24,117 nucleotides of DNA from JBALVO01 sp036961445 (GTDB lineage: Bacteria > Pseudomonadota > Gammaproteobacteria > Pseudomonadales > Halieaceae): positions 1 through 24,117 of the forward strand of contig JBALVO010000053.1 in assembly GCA_036961445.1 (NCBI GenBank), written 5' to 3'. How positions within the stretch are numbered: the first letter of the stretch is position 1; each line of letters begins with the position of its first letter. The notes beneath the pieces were generated by a model. It did no database searches. It was not told where the DNA came from and was given only the letters and a program-made list of their open reading frames with translations. Positions 16,387 to 23,554 of the stretch are shown here, piece after piece. The translations under genes were made by a program, and so were the position numbers.

Positions 16387-16977
16387 CTAGAGCTCCAGCT
16401 CGTCAAACTCTCCCAGGCTGGCCAGGAACTGATGCATGGCGGAGCTCACAGCGGACTTGTCTGTTGCCTCGGTCAAGTGGCGCACACTATCGGTAATCGC
16501 CAACCACCAGCGCATATGATTAGCGCTAAGCTGGGCAGCGACAGGGATCAGGTCGTGCACGGTGACCAGGTTGCGCGCGGCCACCTCTTTAAGCTTGGCC
16601 ATAGCATCAAGTTCCAGTGGGTTTTCTGCCAACTTGATTATCAGCGTGGCTACCATCTTTGGGTCTTCCTCCAGCGCTCTTGAGTCTGCCGGTTCCGAGT
16701 GTTCTTCCAGCAAGCCGATATCCAGATAACTCAATAGTTCACGCAGGGCACCGCGGAGGCTTTGCCTTAACTCCTCTCGGCGGTCGCGCTCCCTGCGGTT
16801 TTGAATCAAGGAGAACAGACCGATAAGGAAAAAACCTTCCAGGCAAAACCCGATGAGTTCCGGGACCAGGTTGCTGAAAATACGACCATCATTGCCAGGC
16901 TGCATAAACAGCATCAGCAAATAGAGCCCGCCCACACCAAACACAAACATGGGTGCCCATAGTACGAGGCGGTTCAT
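16387..16977 (-). CDS. Unknown protein with two N-terminal membrane segments
   Basis: I do not recognise this 196-residue protein. Two membrane segments are plain (about residues 5-25 and 37-58), with a short polar loop between them. A strongly charged juxtamembrane stretch (NRRERDRREELRQ) predicts that the rest lies in the cytoplasm. The remainder is predicted helical, with an acidic patch at about 90-105 and an acidic C-terminus (FDELEL). The ATG is preceded by AGGA eight bases upstream, inside the end of the previous gene; only three bases separate the two coding regions, so they are one operon and probably work together. There is about 95 bp to the start of the GIN operon promoter region. 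Confidence 0.7.
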   Translation of the reverse strand: MNRLVLWAPMFVFGVGGLYLLMLFMQPGNDGRIFSNLVPELIGFCLEGFFLIGLFSLIQNRRERDRREELRQSLRGALRELLSYLDIGLLEEHSEPADSRALEEDPKMVATLIIKLAENPLELDAMAKLKEVAARNLVTVHDLIPVAAQLSANHMRWWLAITDSVRHLTEATDKSAVSSAMHQFLASLGEFDELEL

Positions 16978-16980
16978 GGC

Positions 16981-17526
16981 TCAGTCCTGCGCATCGGGTA
17001 CGGCAAGGGCACGGATGACGGCCGCAACCTTCTCGGCCTCTTGTGGCGTGAGGTCCAGTGGCACATTTTGTATATACACCACGAGATCCTCGCGCAGGGG
17101 AATGGGAAATATATCATTAGGCCTGCGCGGTGGGTTAAGTGTGAGTTCTTCCCGCGCTCGGGCTTCTCCGGGCGTGTCTTTTTTCAGGCTTTCCCGGGTC
17201 GCTCGAACTTCGCTCTCGCGAGGCTTAAATGAAGCAGGCTCATTGGTCCAGTTTATAAAATCTGCCAGCGCATCATTAAGGCGGGAACGATAGACATCAA
17301 GGCTTTCTGGCCGGATGGTAGACCCCTGCAACTTGTGGAAGCGCAGGCACAACTCATCTACATCCACCAAGCGCATGTCGGTTCGTTCGTGGGACTTGAG
17401 TTCTACCAGTAGTTGCTCCGCGGCCAGTTTCCTGGCGCGGGCGGTAGATGGATTAACCAGGCCTGCCACTGCCGATTGGCGCATAAAGGCGTGAAACCCC
17501 GTCTCGCTGTAGTCCTTTTCCGCCAT
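16981..17526 (-). CDS. Conserved-looking unknown protein with integrase-like N-terminal fold
   Basis: This is a 181-residue soluble protein with no signal peptide. The first 100 residues resemble the helical core-binding (SAM-like) domain of tyrosine recombinases in pattern: FHAFMRQSAVAGLVNPSTARAR, LVDVDELCLRFHKL, then SLDVYRSRLNDALADFINW. The catalytic domain is absent, so it is not a recombinase. A charged linker (about 100-135) follows, then a C-terminal block: IFPIPLREDLVVYIQNVPLDLTPQEAEKV. I remember similar hypothetical proteins in other Proteobacteria but no function. The start is well supported by AAGGAA seven bases before the ATG. The membrane protein gene follows three bases after its stop. 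Confidence 0.7.
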   Translation of the reverse strand: MAEKDYSETGFHAFMRQSAVAGLVNPSTARARKLAAEQLLVELKSHERTDMRLVDVDELCLRFHKLQGSTIRPESLDVYRSRLNDALADFINWTNEPASFKPRESEVRATRESLKKDTPGEARAREELTLNPPRRPNDIFPIPLREDLVVYIQNVPLDLTPQEAEKVAAVIRALAVPDAQD

Positions 17527-17584
17527 TGCTGGTTCCTTGCCGTACTTTGACAGGTTTTCTCGTGTTGCTAAGCATAACGCAGTC

Positions 17585-18619
17585 TTACACCCGCGTGCCC
17601 AAAAATTTGTTGGGTGTTACCGCCATGGCACGCCTGAATTCGCTGGGTGAGCAGCCCTCACTATTACGAAATGCGCGGCGGAAATTCGCAGCATCCTGAT
17701 AACCCAATTCTGCAGCTATGGCCTCGACGCTGTGCTTCGTCTCTCGCAAGTGCTGGCGTGCCCAACTGCCTAGAATCTGCCCCTTTATCTGCCTGAAATT
17801 TGTTCCCTCTTGTTGCAGTCTGCGGTTAAGGGTTCGTTCAGATATATGCAACTTGGCTGCTGCGTCTCGAAGATCTGGCAGCGGGGGCTCATTGGATCGT
17901 AGCAGTGTATCCACATACTGTGAGTAGGGCAGCCTCTCCTTGCCCTCCATCTCTTGCATTTGCTGTGCCAGCATCTGGTTGGCTTGCTGCCACATCTCGG
18001 CGTTGTAATAAGGCGACGGAAGATCCAGCCACTCGAAGGGCAATGCGACAAAACAGTACTCTGCGTTGAAACTTACCGGACTGTGCAGCCAGTAAGAATA
18101 TTCGCTGGCGTAATCAGGGGCCGGTAACCTCAGGTGATGTCTGGCGTTGTCCAGTATTCTCCCGGTCAGTGTTTCCACGTAATGCTGGACCAGCATCAGT
18201 GCGGTTTCCGTGTGAAACATCTCGGTGACGCCAGTGTCCTTCAGGAAGAGAAACCTTACCGATAGGCCCTGTAAGCTGGACACTAGCTCAAGTCGCATAT
18301 AACTGACGTGCAGGCGAGTATAGTTCTCCATCACTTGCAGGCCTTCCCGGACGGTGGGTGCAATGGCCGCTGCTGCGCCTATCTGTCCCAGGGCAATAAT
18401 ATTGGTGTGGCGGCCAATGATCAGCCCAAGTCGTTCATTGCCACTCAGCTTGCGGCCATTTTCCAGGATGGCCAGGAAGTCTTCCACGGCGATGTCACCG
18501 CCGGTTTCCAGCTCCCGGCGGTTGAGGCGGGTACCGGCCAGTAATTCATCCGTGGAAATTCCCTGTCGCAGAATTTCCCTCAGCACAAATCGGGCATAGA
18601 CGGGACTGATGCTATCCAT
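17585..18619 (-). CDS. AraC-family regulator (Arabinose_bd N-terminal domain type)
   Basis: This is a 344-residue regulator. Residues about 15-200 match the N-terminal effector domain found in AraC proteins of the OruR/ArgR-like class (RFVLREILRQGIS, GLIIGRHTNIIALGQIGAA, YMRLELV, FHTETALMLVQHYVE). The C-terminus (about 245-335) has the two AraC helix-turn-helix motifs: AAAKLHISERTLNRRLQQEG and then VEAIAAELGYQDAANFRRAFR with the closing GCSPSEFRR. It is divergent from the desaturase gene, its probable target. The start ATG is preceded by GAGG. The ligand is unknown; relatives often sense fatty acids, amino acids or small aromatics. Confidence 0.93.
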   Translation of the reverse strand: MDSISPVYARFVLREILRQGISTDELLAGTRLNRRELETGGDIAVEDFLAILENGRKLSGNERLGLIIGRHTNIIALGQIGAAAAIAPTVREGLQVMENYTRLHVSYMRLELVSSLQGLSVRFLFLKDTGVTEMFHTETALMLVQHYVETLTGRILDNARHHLRLPAPDYASEYSYWLHSPVSFNAEYCFVALPFEWLDLPSPYYNAEMWQQANQMLAQQMQEMEGKERLPYSQYVDTLLRSNEPPLPDLRDAAAKLHISERTLNRRLQQEGTNFRQIKGQILGSWARQHLRETKHSVEAIAAELGYQDAANFRRAFRNSEGCSPSEFRRAMAVTPNKFLGTRV

Positions 18620-18632
18620 ATTACCTCAGACT

Positions 18633-18642
18633 CCAATATTGG
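18633..18642. promoter_or_regulatory. Palindrome in the regulator/desaturase intergenic region
   Basis: CCAATATTGG is a perfect 10-bp palindrome. It lies 14 bases upstream of the AraC gene start, and its centre is about 57 bases before the predicted desaturase transcription start. That position would let a bound activator contact RNA polymerase at the desaturase promoter and interfere with the regulator's own expression. AraC proteins usually bind direct repeats, so another factor is also possible. Confidence 0.35.
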
Positions 18643-18659
18643 CGGATTATGACACCCTT

Positions 18660-18688
18660 TTGACGCGTAATACACTCACCTGCAGAAT
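18660..18688 (+). promoter_or_regulatory. Sigma70-like promoter of the desaturase gene
   Basis: TTGACG and CAGAAT are separated by exactly 17 bases. The -35 matches five of six consensus bases and the -10 four of six, as expected for a promoter helped by an activator. The predicted start near 18695 leaves a leader of about 46 bases, and GGGGA precedes the ATG at 18741. Confidence 0.5.
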
Positions 18689-18740
18689 GTGAATCAAACA
18701 CAATGGCATCATCGAAAACCCACCGAAAGGGGACCCTGGT

Positions 18741-19640
18741 ATGAGTAACAAGGACAATCTCGATCTGAAGGCACTGGAAGCGGCAAAGCAGTACATGGGC
18801 GGTTTTGCCTGGCCGACCGTTTTGCTTGGTGTTTTGGTGGCGAGTGCCTACCTCGTCACACCTGTTCTGGTAGTGCTGGGCATTATGCCGCTGATTGCCG
18901 CAGTTCCTGTTATGGCCTTTCTTACATATGCTGCCTATACCGTGCTGCATGATGCTGTCCACGGCACCATCAGTGGCAGCAATACCTCATTGCGCTGGCT
19001 CAATGAAGCTATGGGTTATATCGCTGCCTGGATTGTAATGATTCCGCTGACCGCCCATCGTCATGAGCACCTGGCGCATCACCGACATACCAATAGCCCT
19101 ATTGATGACCCGGACTACCCGGTGGCACAGATGGCTCGGTCACCTTTGCTCGCTTTCACTGCAATGCTTAAAATCTATATCGGCCAATATCGGCTCTATA
19201 TCAAAACTCGCTGGAGTAAGGCCAGTCGTACACAAAACCTGTATTTGTGTCTGGAGGTGTTCGCCGCACTGGCCCCGCGATTGGCATTCATGTCTGCAGG
19301 TTACCTATTCGAAGGACTGGCCCTGTTTGTGGTCGCCTGGTTTGTGGGTCTCACTGTGCTGATGTTCCTGTTCGCTTATATCGTACACACGCCCCACGAA
19401 TCACAAGGTCGCTATGTCGATACCTCGACCATCCTGGTAGATGGTTTGGCAGGGCGGTTGGTAACCTTGCTCTGGGGCTACCAGAACTACCACGCCATTC
19501 ATCACTTGTTCCCGCGTGTACCTTTCTACACTTACCGCGCATTGTTTGAAGAAATCGAGCCGATCATGGTGGCCAAAGGCGCGCCAATCTACTGCATCAG
19601 CGCGCATGGGATGCACTCCAAACAGGGGTTGCCCGCCTGA
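18741..19640 (+). CDS. Membrane di-iron fatty-acid desaturase / CrtR-like hydroxylase
   Basis: This is a 299-residue membrane oxygenase. It has the three histidine clusters of the desaturase superfamily: HDAVH (70-74), HRHEHLAHHRH (106-116) and HAIHH (251-255), plus HTPH near 216-219. Hydrophobic segments lie at about 23-48, 50-68, 88-105, 170-195 and 196-215. The short length and the HLAHHRHTN...DDPD pattern are closer to beta-carotene hydroxylases (CrtR type) and short desaturases than to long acyl-lipid desaturases. No carotenoid genes are nearby, so the substrate is open: membrane acyl chains are the plainest guess. Electrons would come from ferredoxin or a cytochrome encoded elsewhere. 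Control by the divergent AraC protein is likely. Confidence 0.88.
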   Translation: MSNKDNLDLKALEAAKQYMGGFAWPTVLLGVLVASAYLVTPVLVVLGIMPLIAAVPVMAFLTYAAYTVLHDAVHGTISGSNTSLRWLNEAMGYIAAWIVMIPLTAHRHEHLAHHRHTNSPIDDPDYPVAQMARSPLLAFTAMLKIYIGQYRLYIKTRWSKASRTQNLYLCLEVFAALAPRLAFMSAGYLFEGLALFVVAWFVGLTVLMFLFAYIVHTPHESQGRYVDTSTILVDGLAGRLVTLLWGYQNYHAIHHLFPRVPFYTYRALFEEIEPIMVAKGAPIYCISAHGMHSKQGLPA

Positions 19641-19659
19641 TAGCGCCCGCCTCAATCGT

Positions 19660-19684
19660 TAGCGCTGGCCGAAAATCAGCGCTA
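19660..19684. repeat. Hairpin between convergent desaturase and SDR genes
   Basis: TAGCGCTG and CAGCGCTA form a perfect 8-bp stem with a 9-base loop, in the 53 bp between two converging genes. No T-run follows on either strand, so it is terminator-like but not a standard intrinsic terminator. A second small repeat (GCTAG and CTAGC) overlaps its right end at 19681-19698. Confidence 0.5.
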
Positions 19685-19693
19685 GCTGACAAA

Positions 19694-20488
19694 CTAGCTT
19701 ACCAGGGTGGTGCCACCATCAATCCGGATGATTTCTCCGGTAATAAAAGCCCCGGCTTTGCTGGCCAGCATGATCGCAACCCCGGCTATATCGGTATCAC
19801 CACCCCAGCGATGCAGGGGGATTGAGGCAATCTCTGCCTCATACTGGGCTTTGTCCTGACTGGCATATTCAGTCATCTTGGAGAAGAACCTCCCTGGTGC
19901 AAGGGCATTGACCCGGATATGGTCCTGCGCCAACTCTTTGGCAAGATTTCGGGTCAGTTGGTGCACCGCAGCCTTGCTGGGACCATAGGCATAGTTCATG
20001 AATCCATCGCCGATGATGGCCGCAATTGAGCCGATGTTAATAACGCTGCTGGTATTTTGTGCAGTGGCATTTTTCTTTAGCAGGGGAGTCATGGCCTGGG
20101 TCAGGAAGAAGGGGCTCTTGACGTTGAGGTTCATGACCTTATCCCAGCCCGCCTCGGGGTAATCACCGTAGGCTGCGCCCCAGCCAGCGCCCGCATTGTT
20201 GACCAGCACATCCACATGATCTTCGCGTGCGGTTAAATCGGCCACCAGGGCTTCTATCGTAGCAACTGAACTGATGTCGCCCGGTAGCGCGATGCACTCG
20301 CCAAATTGCGATAGGGATGAGGCCGCCTCCTCGCATGCGGGAGCTCTCCGCGCGGTGATATACACTCTGGCAGCGCCTGCTTCCAGAAACCCCCTGGCCA
20401 TCTGGTAACCAAGGCCACGAGAACCTCCGGTGACGACACAGATTTTTCCTTGCAGGGAGAAGAGGGATTCGAACACGCTGGATGTCAT
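19694..20488 (-). CDS. Short-chain dehydrogenase/reductase (classical SDR)
   Basis: This is a 264-residue NAD(P)(H)-dependent oxidoreductase of the classical SDR type. The cofactor motif is TGGSRGLG (20-27), NNAG is at 97-100, and the catalytic set is Ser154, Tyr168 and Lys172 (YGPSK). IDGG closes the C-terminus (IRIDGGTTLVS). Arg residues after strand 2 (TARR) suggest NADP(H). The family pattern is close to gluconate 5-dehydrogenase and FabG-like enzymes; the substrate is not readable. The start is supported by AAGGAA six bases before the ATG. It follows the aspartase gene in the same direction after 137 bp that contains a hairpin, so it may or may not share the transcript. Confidence 0.92.
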   Translation of the reverse strand: MTSSVFESLFSLQGKICVVTGGSRGLGYQMARGFLEAGAARVYITARRAPACEEAASSLSQFGECIALPGDISSVATIEALVADLTAREDHVDVLVNNAGAGWGAAYGDYPEAGWDKVMNLNVKSPFFLTQAMTPLLKKNATAQNTSSVINIGSIAAIIGDGFMNYAYGPSKAAVHQLTRNLAKELAQDHIRVNALAPGRFFSKMTEYASQDKAQYEAEIASIPLHRWGGDTDIAGVAIMLASKAGAFITGEIIRIDGGTTLVS

Positions 20489-20555
20489 ATGTTTTCCTTG
20501 AAAGTAGTGGTGAGCTTATCGAGTGGCTCGTAACAGTTTACGGATTGATAGATAA

Positions 20556-20587
20556 CTGGAGCAGCACTGGTAACCGTGTTGCTCCAG
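20556..20587. repeat. Long hairpin between aspartase and SDR genes
   Basis: CTGGAGCAGCAC and GTGTTGCTCCAG can pair over 12 positions around an 8-base loop. On the plus strand the single imperfect pair is a G-U wobble; on the minus strand, where both flanking genes lie, it is an A-C mismatch, leaving an 8-bp perfect stem. After it on the minus strand comes TTATCTATC, a poor T-run. It could be a weak terminator or an mRNA processing site that separates the two genes. Confidence 0.5.
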
Positions 20588-20625
20588 ACTATCAGGAGGG
20601 TATTTCCGTTTATGCAAAAACCGGT

Positions 20626-22128
20626 TTACTTGTACTGTTTCTTGTCGAGTCCGGTCAGGGCGGCGGGGCTAAGGATATCCTCAATCTGTTCGGCGGTTAA
20701 GATATTTTTTTCGCGTACGATCTCCAGAATGCCCTTATTGGTGCTGTAGGCCTCTTTGGCTAACTCGGTGGCTCGCTCATAACCGATCACGGGATTGAGT
20801 GCAGTAACAATTCCCACGGTGCGCTCGATATAACCTTCCAGGGTACCGGCGTTGACCGTGATGCCATCTACACAGCGGGTACGGAAAGTTTCCATAGTAT
20901 TTGCCAGTAGACGTTGTGAATCGAGTACCGCGATGGCGATAAGCGGTTCGTAGGCATTGAGCTGCAATTGCCCGTTTCGAGCTGCCAGAGTGACCGATAA
21001 ATCGTTGCCAATCACGCGAAAGGACACCAGGTTCACCAGCTCGGGCATTACCGGGTTGACCTTGCCGGGCATAATGGATGAGCCCGGCTGAACCGGGGGT
21101 AGATTGATTTCACCAAGTCCGGCCCGCGGTCCGGAAGACAGCAGGATCATGTCACTGGCTATCTTGGACAGCTTCACTGCCAGGCTGCGCATAGCGCCGG
21201 ACTCGGCCAGAAACGCGTGTTGGTCCCAGGTGGCCGCTATCAGGTCATCGGCTTTATAAAAAGGCTTGTCAGTCAGTTCGGCCAGGTGCGCGGCCGTTTT
21301 TTTGGCAAAACCGGCTGGTGCATTGAGCCCGGTGCCAATTGCAGTCCCGCCCATATTGATGGCGAATAGCGGTTTTTCAGAAGAGCGGATAAAAACAATT
21401 TCGCTTTCCAGGGCGGCGGCCAAGGCGTGGAATTCCTGTCCCAGTGTCATCGGCACCGCATCCTGCATCTCGGTGCGGCCCATTTTTAATACGTCGATAA
21501 ACTCGTTGCCCTTGGCGCGCAGCGCCGCCACCAGCAATTCGATTTGCTCTACCACCCGCTCGTTATTGGTGATCATAGCGACCTTGAGTGCAGTGGGGTA
21601 CGCGTCGTTGGTGGACTGCGACATGTTCAGATCGTCGTGTGGTTCCACAATTTCGTACTCGCCCAGTTGGCGACCGGTCTCAAGCAGGGCTGCATTCGCC
21701 ATGATTTCATTGGCAGCCATATTGGTAGAAGTACCTGCACCACCCTGGTAGGGGTCGACCAGGAACTGGTCATGATATTTGCCAGTGAGAATAGCCTCTC
21801 CAGCTTTAATGATGGCGTCCCGGGTTTGTTTCTTCATCTTCCCGGCATCGGTGTTACCCATGGCCGCAGCCATTTTTACCAGGGCGAAGCCGTTGATTAG
21901 TTCCGGATAGTCAGTCAAGGTGGCGCCGGAGATTTGAAAGTTTTCAATGGCCCTGGCGGTTTGGACGCCGTACAGCGCATTGATGGGGATTTCTTTTTCA
22001 CCTAATAGATCGTGCTCGATTCGTACTGTCTGTGGCGCTTTAACCGCAGCGACTTGCGCCGGCAAATTCGCGCTGCCCATCGCCAGGGTAAGAACTGACA
22101 CGGCCACTGCAAGGGATTTCATCTTCAT
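20626..22128 (-). CDS. aspA: Aspartate ammonia-lyase with Sec signal peptide
   Basis: This is a 500-residue fumarase/aspartase superfamily enzyme converting L-aspartate to fumarate and ammonia. Close matches to E. coli AspA run throughout: RIEHDLLGEKEIP near the mature start, GGAGTSTNMAANE, SQSTNDAYPTA, and the signature GSSIMPGKVNPVMPE near 349-363 with its catalytic Ser. Unlike cytoplasmic aspartases (about 470 residues), it begins with about 28 extra residues forming a standard export signal: KMK, then a hydrophobic LAVAVSVLTLAMGSA, then QVAA. The mature protein is therefore probably periplasmic. The ATG at 22128 is chosen because GGAG stands six bases before it; an in-frame TTG at 22146 has no such support. 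The name is by similarity; fumarase activity is less likely given the AspA-like N-terminus. Confidence 0.9.
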   Translation of the reverse strand: MKMKSLAVAVSVLTLAMGSANLPAQVAAVKAPQTVRIEHDLLGEKEIPINALYGVQTARAIENFQISGATLTDYPELINGFALVKMAAAMGNTDAGKMKKQTRDAIIKAGEAILTGKYHDQFLVDPYQGGAGTSTNMAANEIMANAALLETGRQLGEYEIVEPHDDLNMSQSTNDAYPTALKVAMITNNERVVEQIELLVAALRAKGNEFIDVLKMGRTEMQDAVPMTLGQEFHALAAALESEIVFIRSSEKPLFAINMGGTAIGTGLNAPAGFAKKTAAHLAELTDKPFYKADDLIAATWDQHAFLAESGAMRSLAVKLSKIASDMILLSSGPRAGLGEINLPPVQPGSSIMPGKVNPVMPELVNLVSFRVIGNDLSVTLAARNGQLQLNAYEPLIAIAVLDSQRLLANTMETFRTRCVDGITVNAGTLEGYIERTVGIVTALNPVIGYERATELAKEAYSTNKGILEIVREKNILTAEQIEDILSPAALTGLDKKQYK

Positions 22129-22546
22129 CGTTATCTCCAGATTCAATAGTTATTGCTTGCGGATAAACTGTACAGATAAACGCTCATCAATAGCGATTAA
22201 ACCTACAGCAAAAATATTTACTACACCGATATTAGACCGACTTACGACAAGTGTAGCCAAAAATTCAGCCTTGCCTAGCCTTATTGACGTCCACAGAGAC
22301 AGTCGCATGGATGAGCGCCAGTATCTCGCTCCAGGTGGTGTGAGTGTTGTTGCAGTGGGTAGACCCATCCGTGAAGAGCACGCATGAAAGGCTGAGATAG
22401 CAAAACTGACGATGAAACCGCCAGGTTTTTATGCGACCTTTGTAGTGCCATCTTGGTAGTGGGGTGGTGGATGCCCCGCTCTCACCTGATAGCAGAATTC
22501 ACTCGACTCGGAAGCGTCTCAAGAATATGTGTCAAATCCCGGATTA
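22129..22546. other. 418-bp region without a convincing gene
   Basis: The region lies between the aspartase start and the end of the small lipoprotein gene. I see no tRNA and no coding frame with protein-like composition. It contains the direct repeat GATAAAC twice (22162-22168 and 22175-22181) around the palindrome TGTACA; a distant inverted pair CTACAC (22221-22226) and GTGTAG (22251-22256); and a small hairpin AAACC/GGTTT followed by TT near 22415-22431. It must hold the aspartase promoter on the minus strand, but no strong -35/-10 pair stands out. Confidence 0.6.
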
Positions 22547-22945
22547 TTATTGCAGAACCTTTAGATCATCAGTATTGACGCCCTTCGTTGCATTCTTTAT
22601 CGCATCGTTGGGATGTGGTCCAGCCTTATCTGCTATCTTGCCAGCGTTATAAGCGCCAGCCGCCGCATTGGCTTGCTCTTGCATGCGTTTTCCTTCGGCC
22701 TCTCCCGCAAGCCAGCCCGCGCGATAATCAGCATCATCCTTAAATCGCGTAGTATTCTTAACAATATGCTCGAGATAGTTGCCGGCTTCTTTCATGCCGC
22801 TGTGGCGGCCATCATGAAAACCCATTACGTAGGATTCACTTCGACCTTGATCCCGCAAGGTAGCATCTGAAGTCTCGCAACCACTTAGTAAGACAGTTAA
22901 AACGCTTACGGTGACAGCGAAAATTATGGCAGAGCCATGTTTCAT
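22547..22945 (-). CDS. Small lipoprotein of unknown function
   Basis: This is a 132-residue lipoprotein with Met-Lys-His-Gly, a hydrophobic run, then the lipobox LLSGC with Cys23. The mature part has a distinctive aromatic/glycine block (YVMGFHDGRHSGMKEAGNYLEHI, then YRAGWLAGEAEGKRMQ) in which Gly-x-x-(Asp/Ala)-Gly spacings repeat, followed by an Ala-rich stretch and a polar tail. I recall similar hypothetical lipoproteins in gammaproteobacteria but no function. The start at 22945 is chosen because it gives a clean lipoprotein signal and GAAGGA precedes it, although only three bases away. An ATG at 22960 adds five residues; a frame open to 23050 is not needed. It seems to be transcribed alone, with 231 bp before the next gene. 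Confidence 0.7.
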   Translation of the reverse strand: MKHGSAIIFAVTVSVLTVLLSGCETSDATLRDQGRSESYVMGFHDGRHSGMKEAGNYLEHIVKNTTRFKDDADYRAGWLAGEAEGKRMQEQANAAAGAYNAGKIADKAGPHPNDAIKNATKGVNTDDLKVLQ

Positions 22946-23176
22946 ACTTCCTTCAAACATATCAAAATGTTTCCCAATTTTTTCGTAGCACGCTGCCAAT
23001 AGCGATAGTGAGCGCTTCTCCGGCCGAGTGTAGACTAATTTGATGCTCAATTCATTCTAGATCAAATGTCTCCGATTGGGCGAAAGCATGACATCATGCC
23101 GGATTTGACCCGCTATCCGGAAGCCGTCTGTTGTCATCTCATATCGGTCGTCAGAAAGCGTCGCCCGAGAGTGCCT

Positions 23177-23536
23177 CTATGGCGAATTGTAACTTCGGCT
23201 GCTCGGGTTCATCTTGAAATATTTCTCCGCGGCAACCGCTTCTTCACAGACTGGAAGCTCCCAAAACATACCGGGGATCATTCCGCCTCCTGCGCGTGGC
23301 CTTGCATTGCCAAAAGTTCTGTTAAAACTTACGCAATACTCCCGGTCTCTGCCCCTGTTGGTTACACAATCCTCAATCGCTTGCTCTCGCAGCGGAGCAA
23401 TATTTTCCTCGCGCTGCTTCTGGCAATCTTCCATAAGCTGCAAAGCACCGTCCGGTGTGATTTCTTCGGCAAAGACGGACCCACTTAGTATTATCGTGGC
23501 GAGGCCAATTAGAAACTGACGAAATGAGACGTCCAT
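23177..23536 (-). CDS. Small secreted protein with four cysteines
   Basis: This is a 119-residue protein with a Sec signal (hydrophobic FLIGLATIILSGSVFA, cleavage after Ala23). The mature 96 residues are largely helical and hold Cys38, Cys57, Cys68 and Cys97, enough for two disulfides in the oxidising periplasm. The block DCQKQREENIAPLREQAIEDC, then DREYCVSFNRTFG, looks like a helical hairpin held by Cys pairs; a Gly/Pro-rich stretch (ARPRAGGGMIPGMF) follows. I do not recognise a named family. The start is firm: GGGAG stands just before TTTT-ATG. It follows the 23555-23902 ORF by 18 bases in the same direction, so they are probably one operon. Confidence 0.75.
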   Translation of the reverse strand: MDVSFRQFLIGLATIILSGSVFAEEITPDGALQLMEDCQKQREENIAPLREQAIEDCVTNRGRDREYCVSFNRTFGNARPRAGGGMIPGMFWELPVCEEAVAAEKYFKMNPSSRSYNSP

Positions 23537-23554
23537 AAAACTCTCCCGGCGTTC

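Noticed and set aside
16981..17526. Possible tyrosine recombinase or mobile element
   Set aside because: Only the core-binding-like N-terminal pattern is present; there is no catalytic Arg-His-Arg-Tyr domain, no att-like repeat and no other mobile gene nearby.
21266..21751. 161-codon plus-strand open frame inside the aspartase gene
   Set aside because: Its composition (Ser, Ala, Ile runs) mirrors the antisense of an enzyme with unmistakable signature motifs; no ribosome site or family resemblance.
22150..22368. 72-codon minus-strand open frame in the aspartase upstream gap
   Set aside because: No ribosome site or recognisable domain, and it would place a gene across the region that must hold the aspartase promoter; cannot be fully excluded.
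22415..22431. AAACC/GGTTT hairpin followed by T residues as an intrinsic terminator
   Set aside because: The stem is only five AT-rich pairs and no plus-strand gene ends before it.
23066..23488. 140-codon plus-strand open frame over the secreted four-Cys gene
   Set aside because: The minus-strand gene has a signal peptide and a strong ribosome site; the plus-strand frame has neither and looks like antisense.
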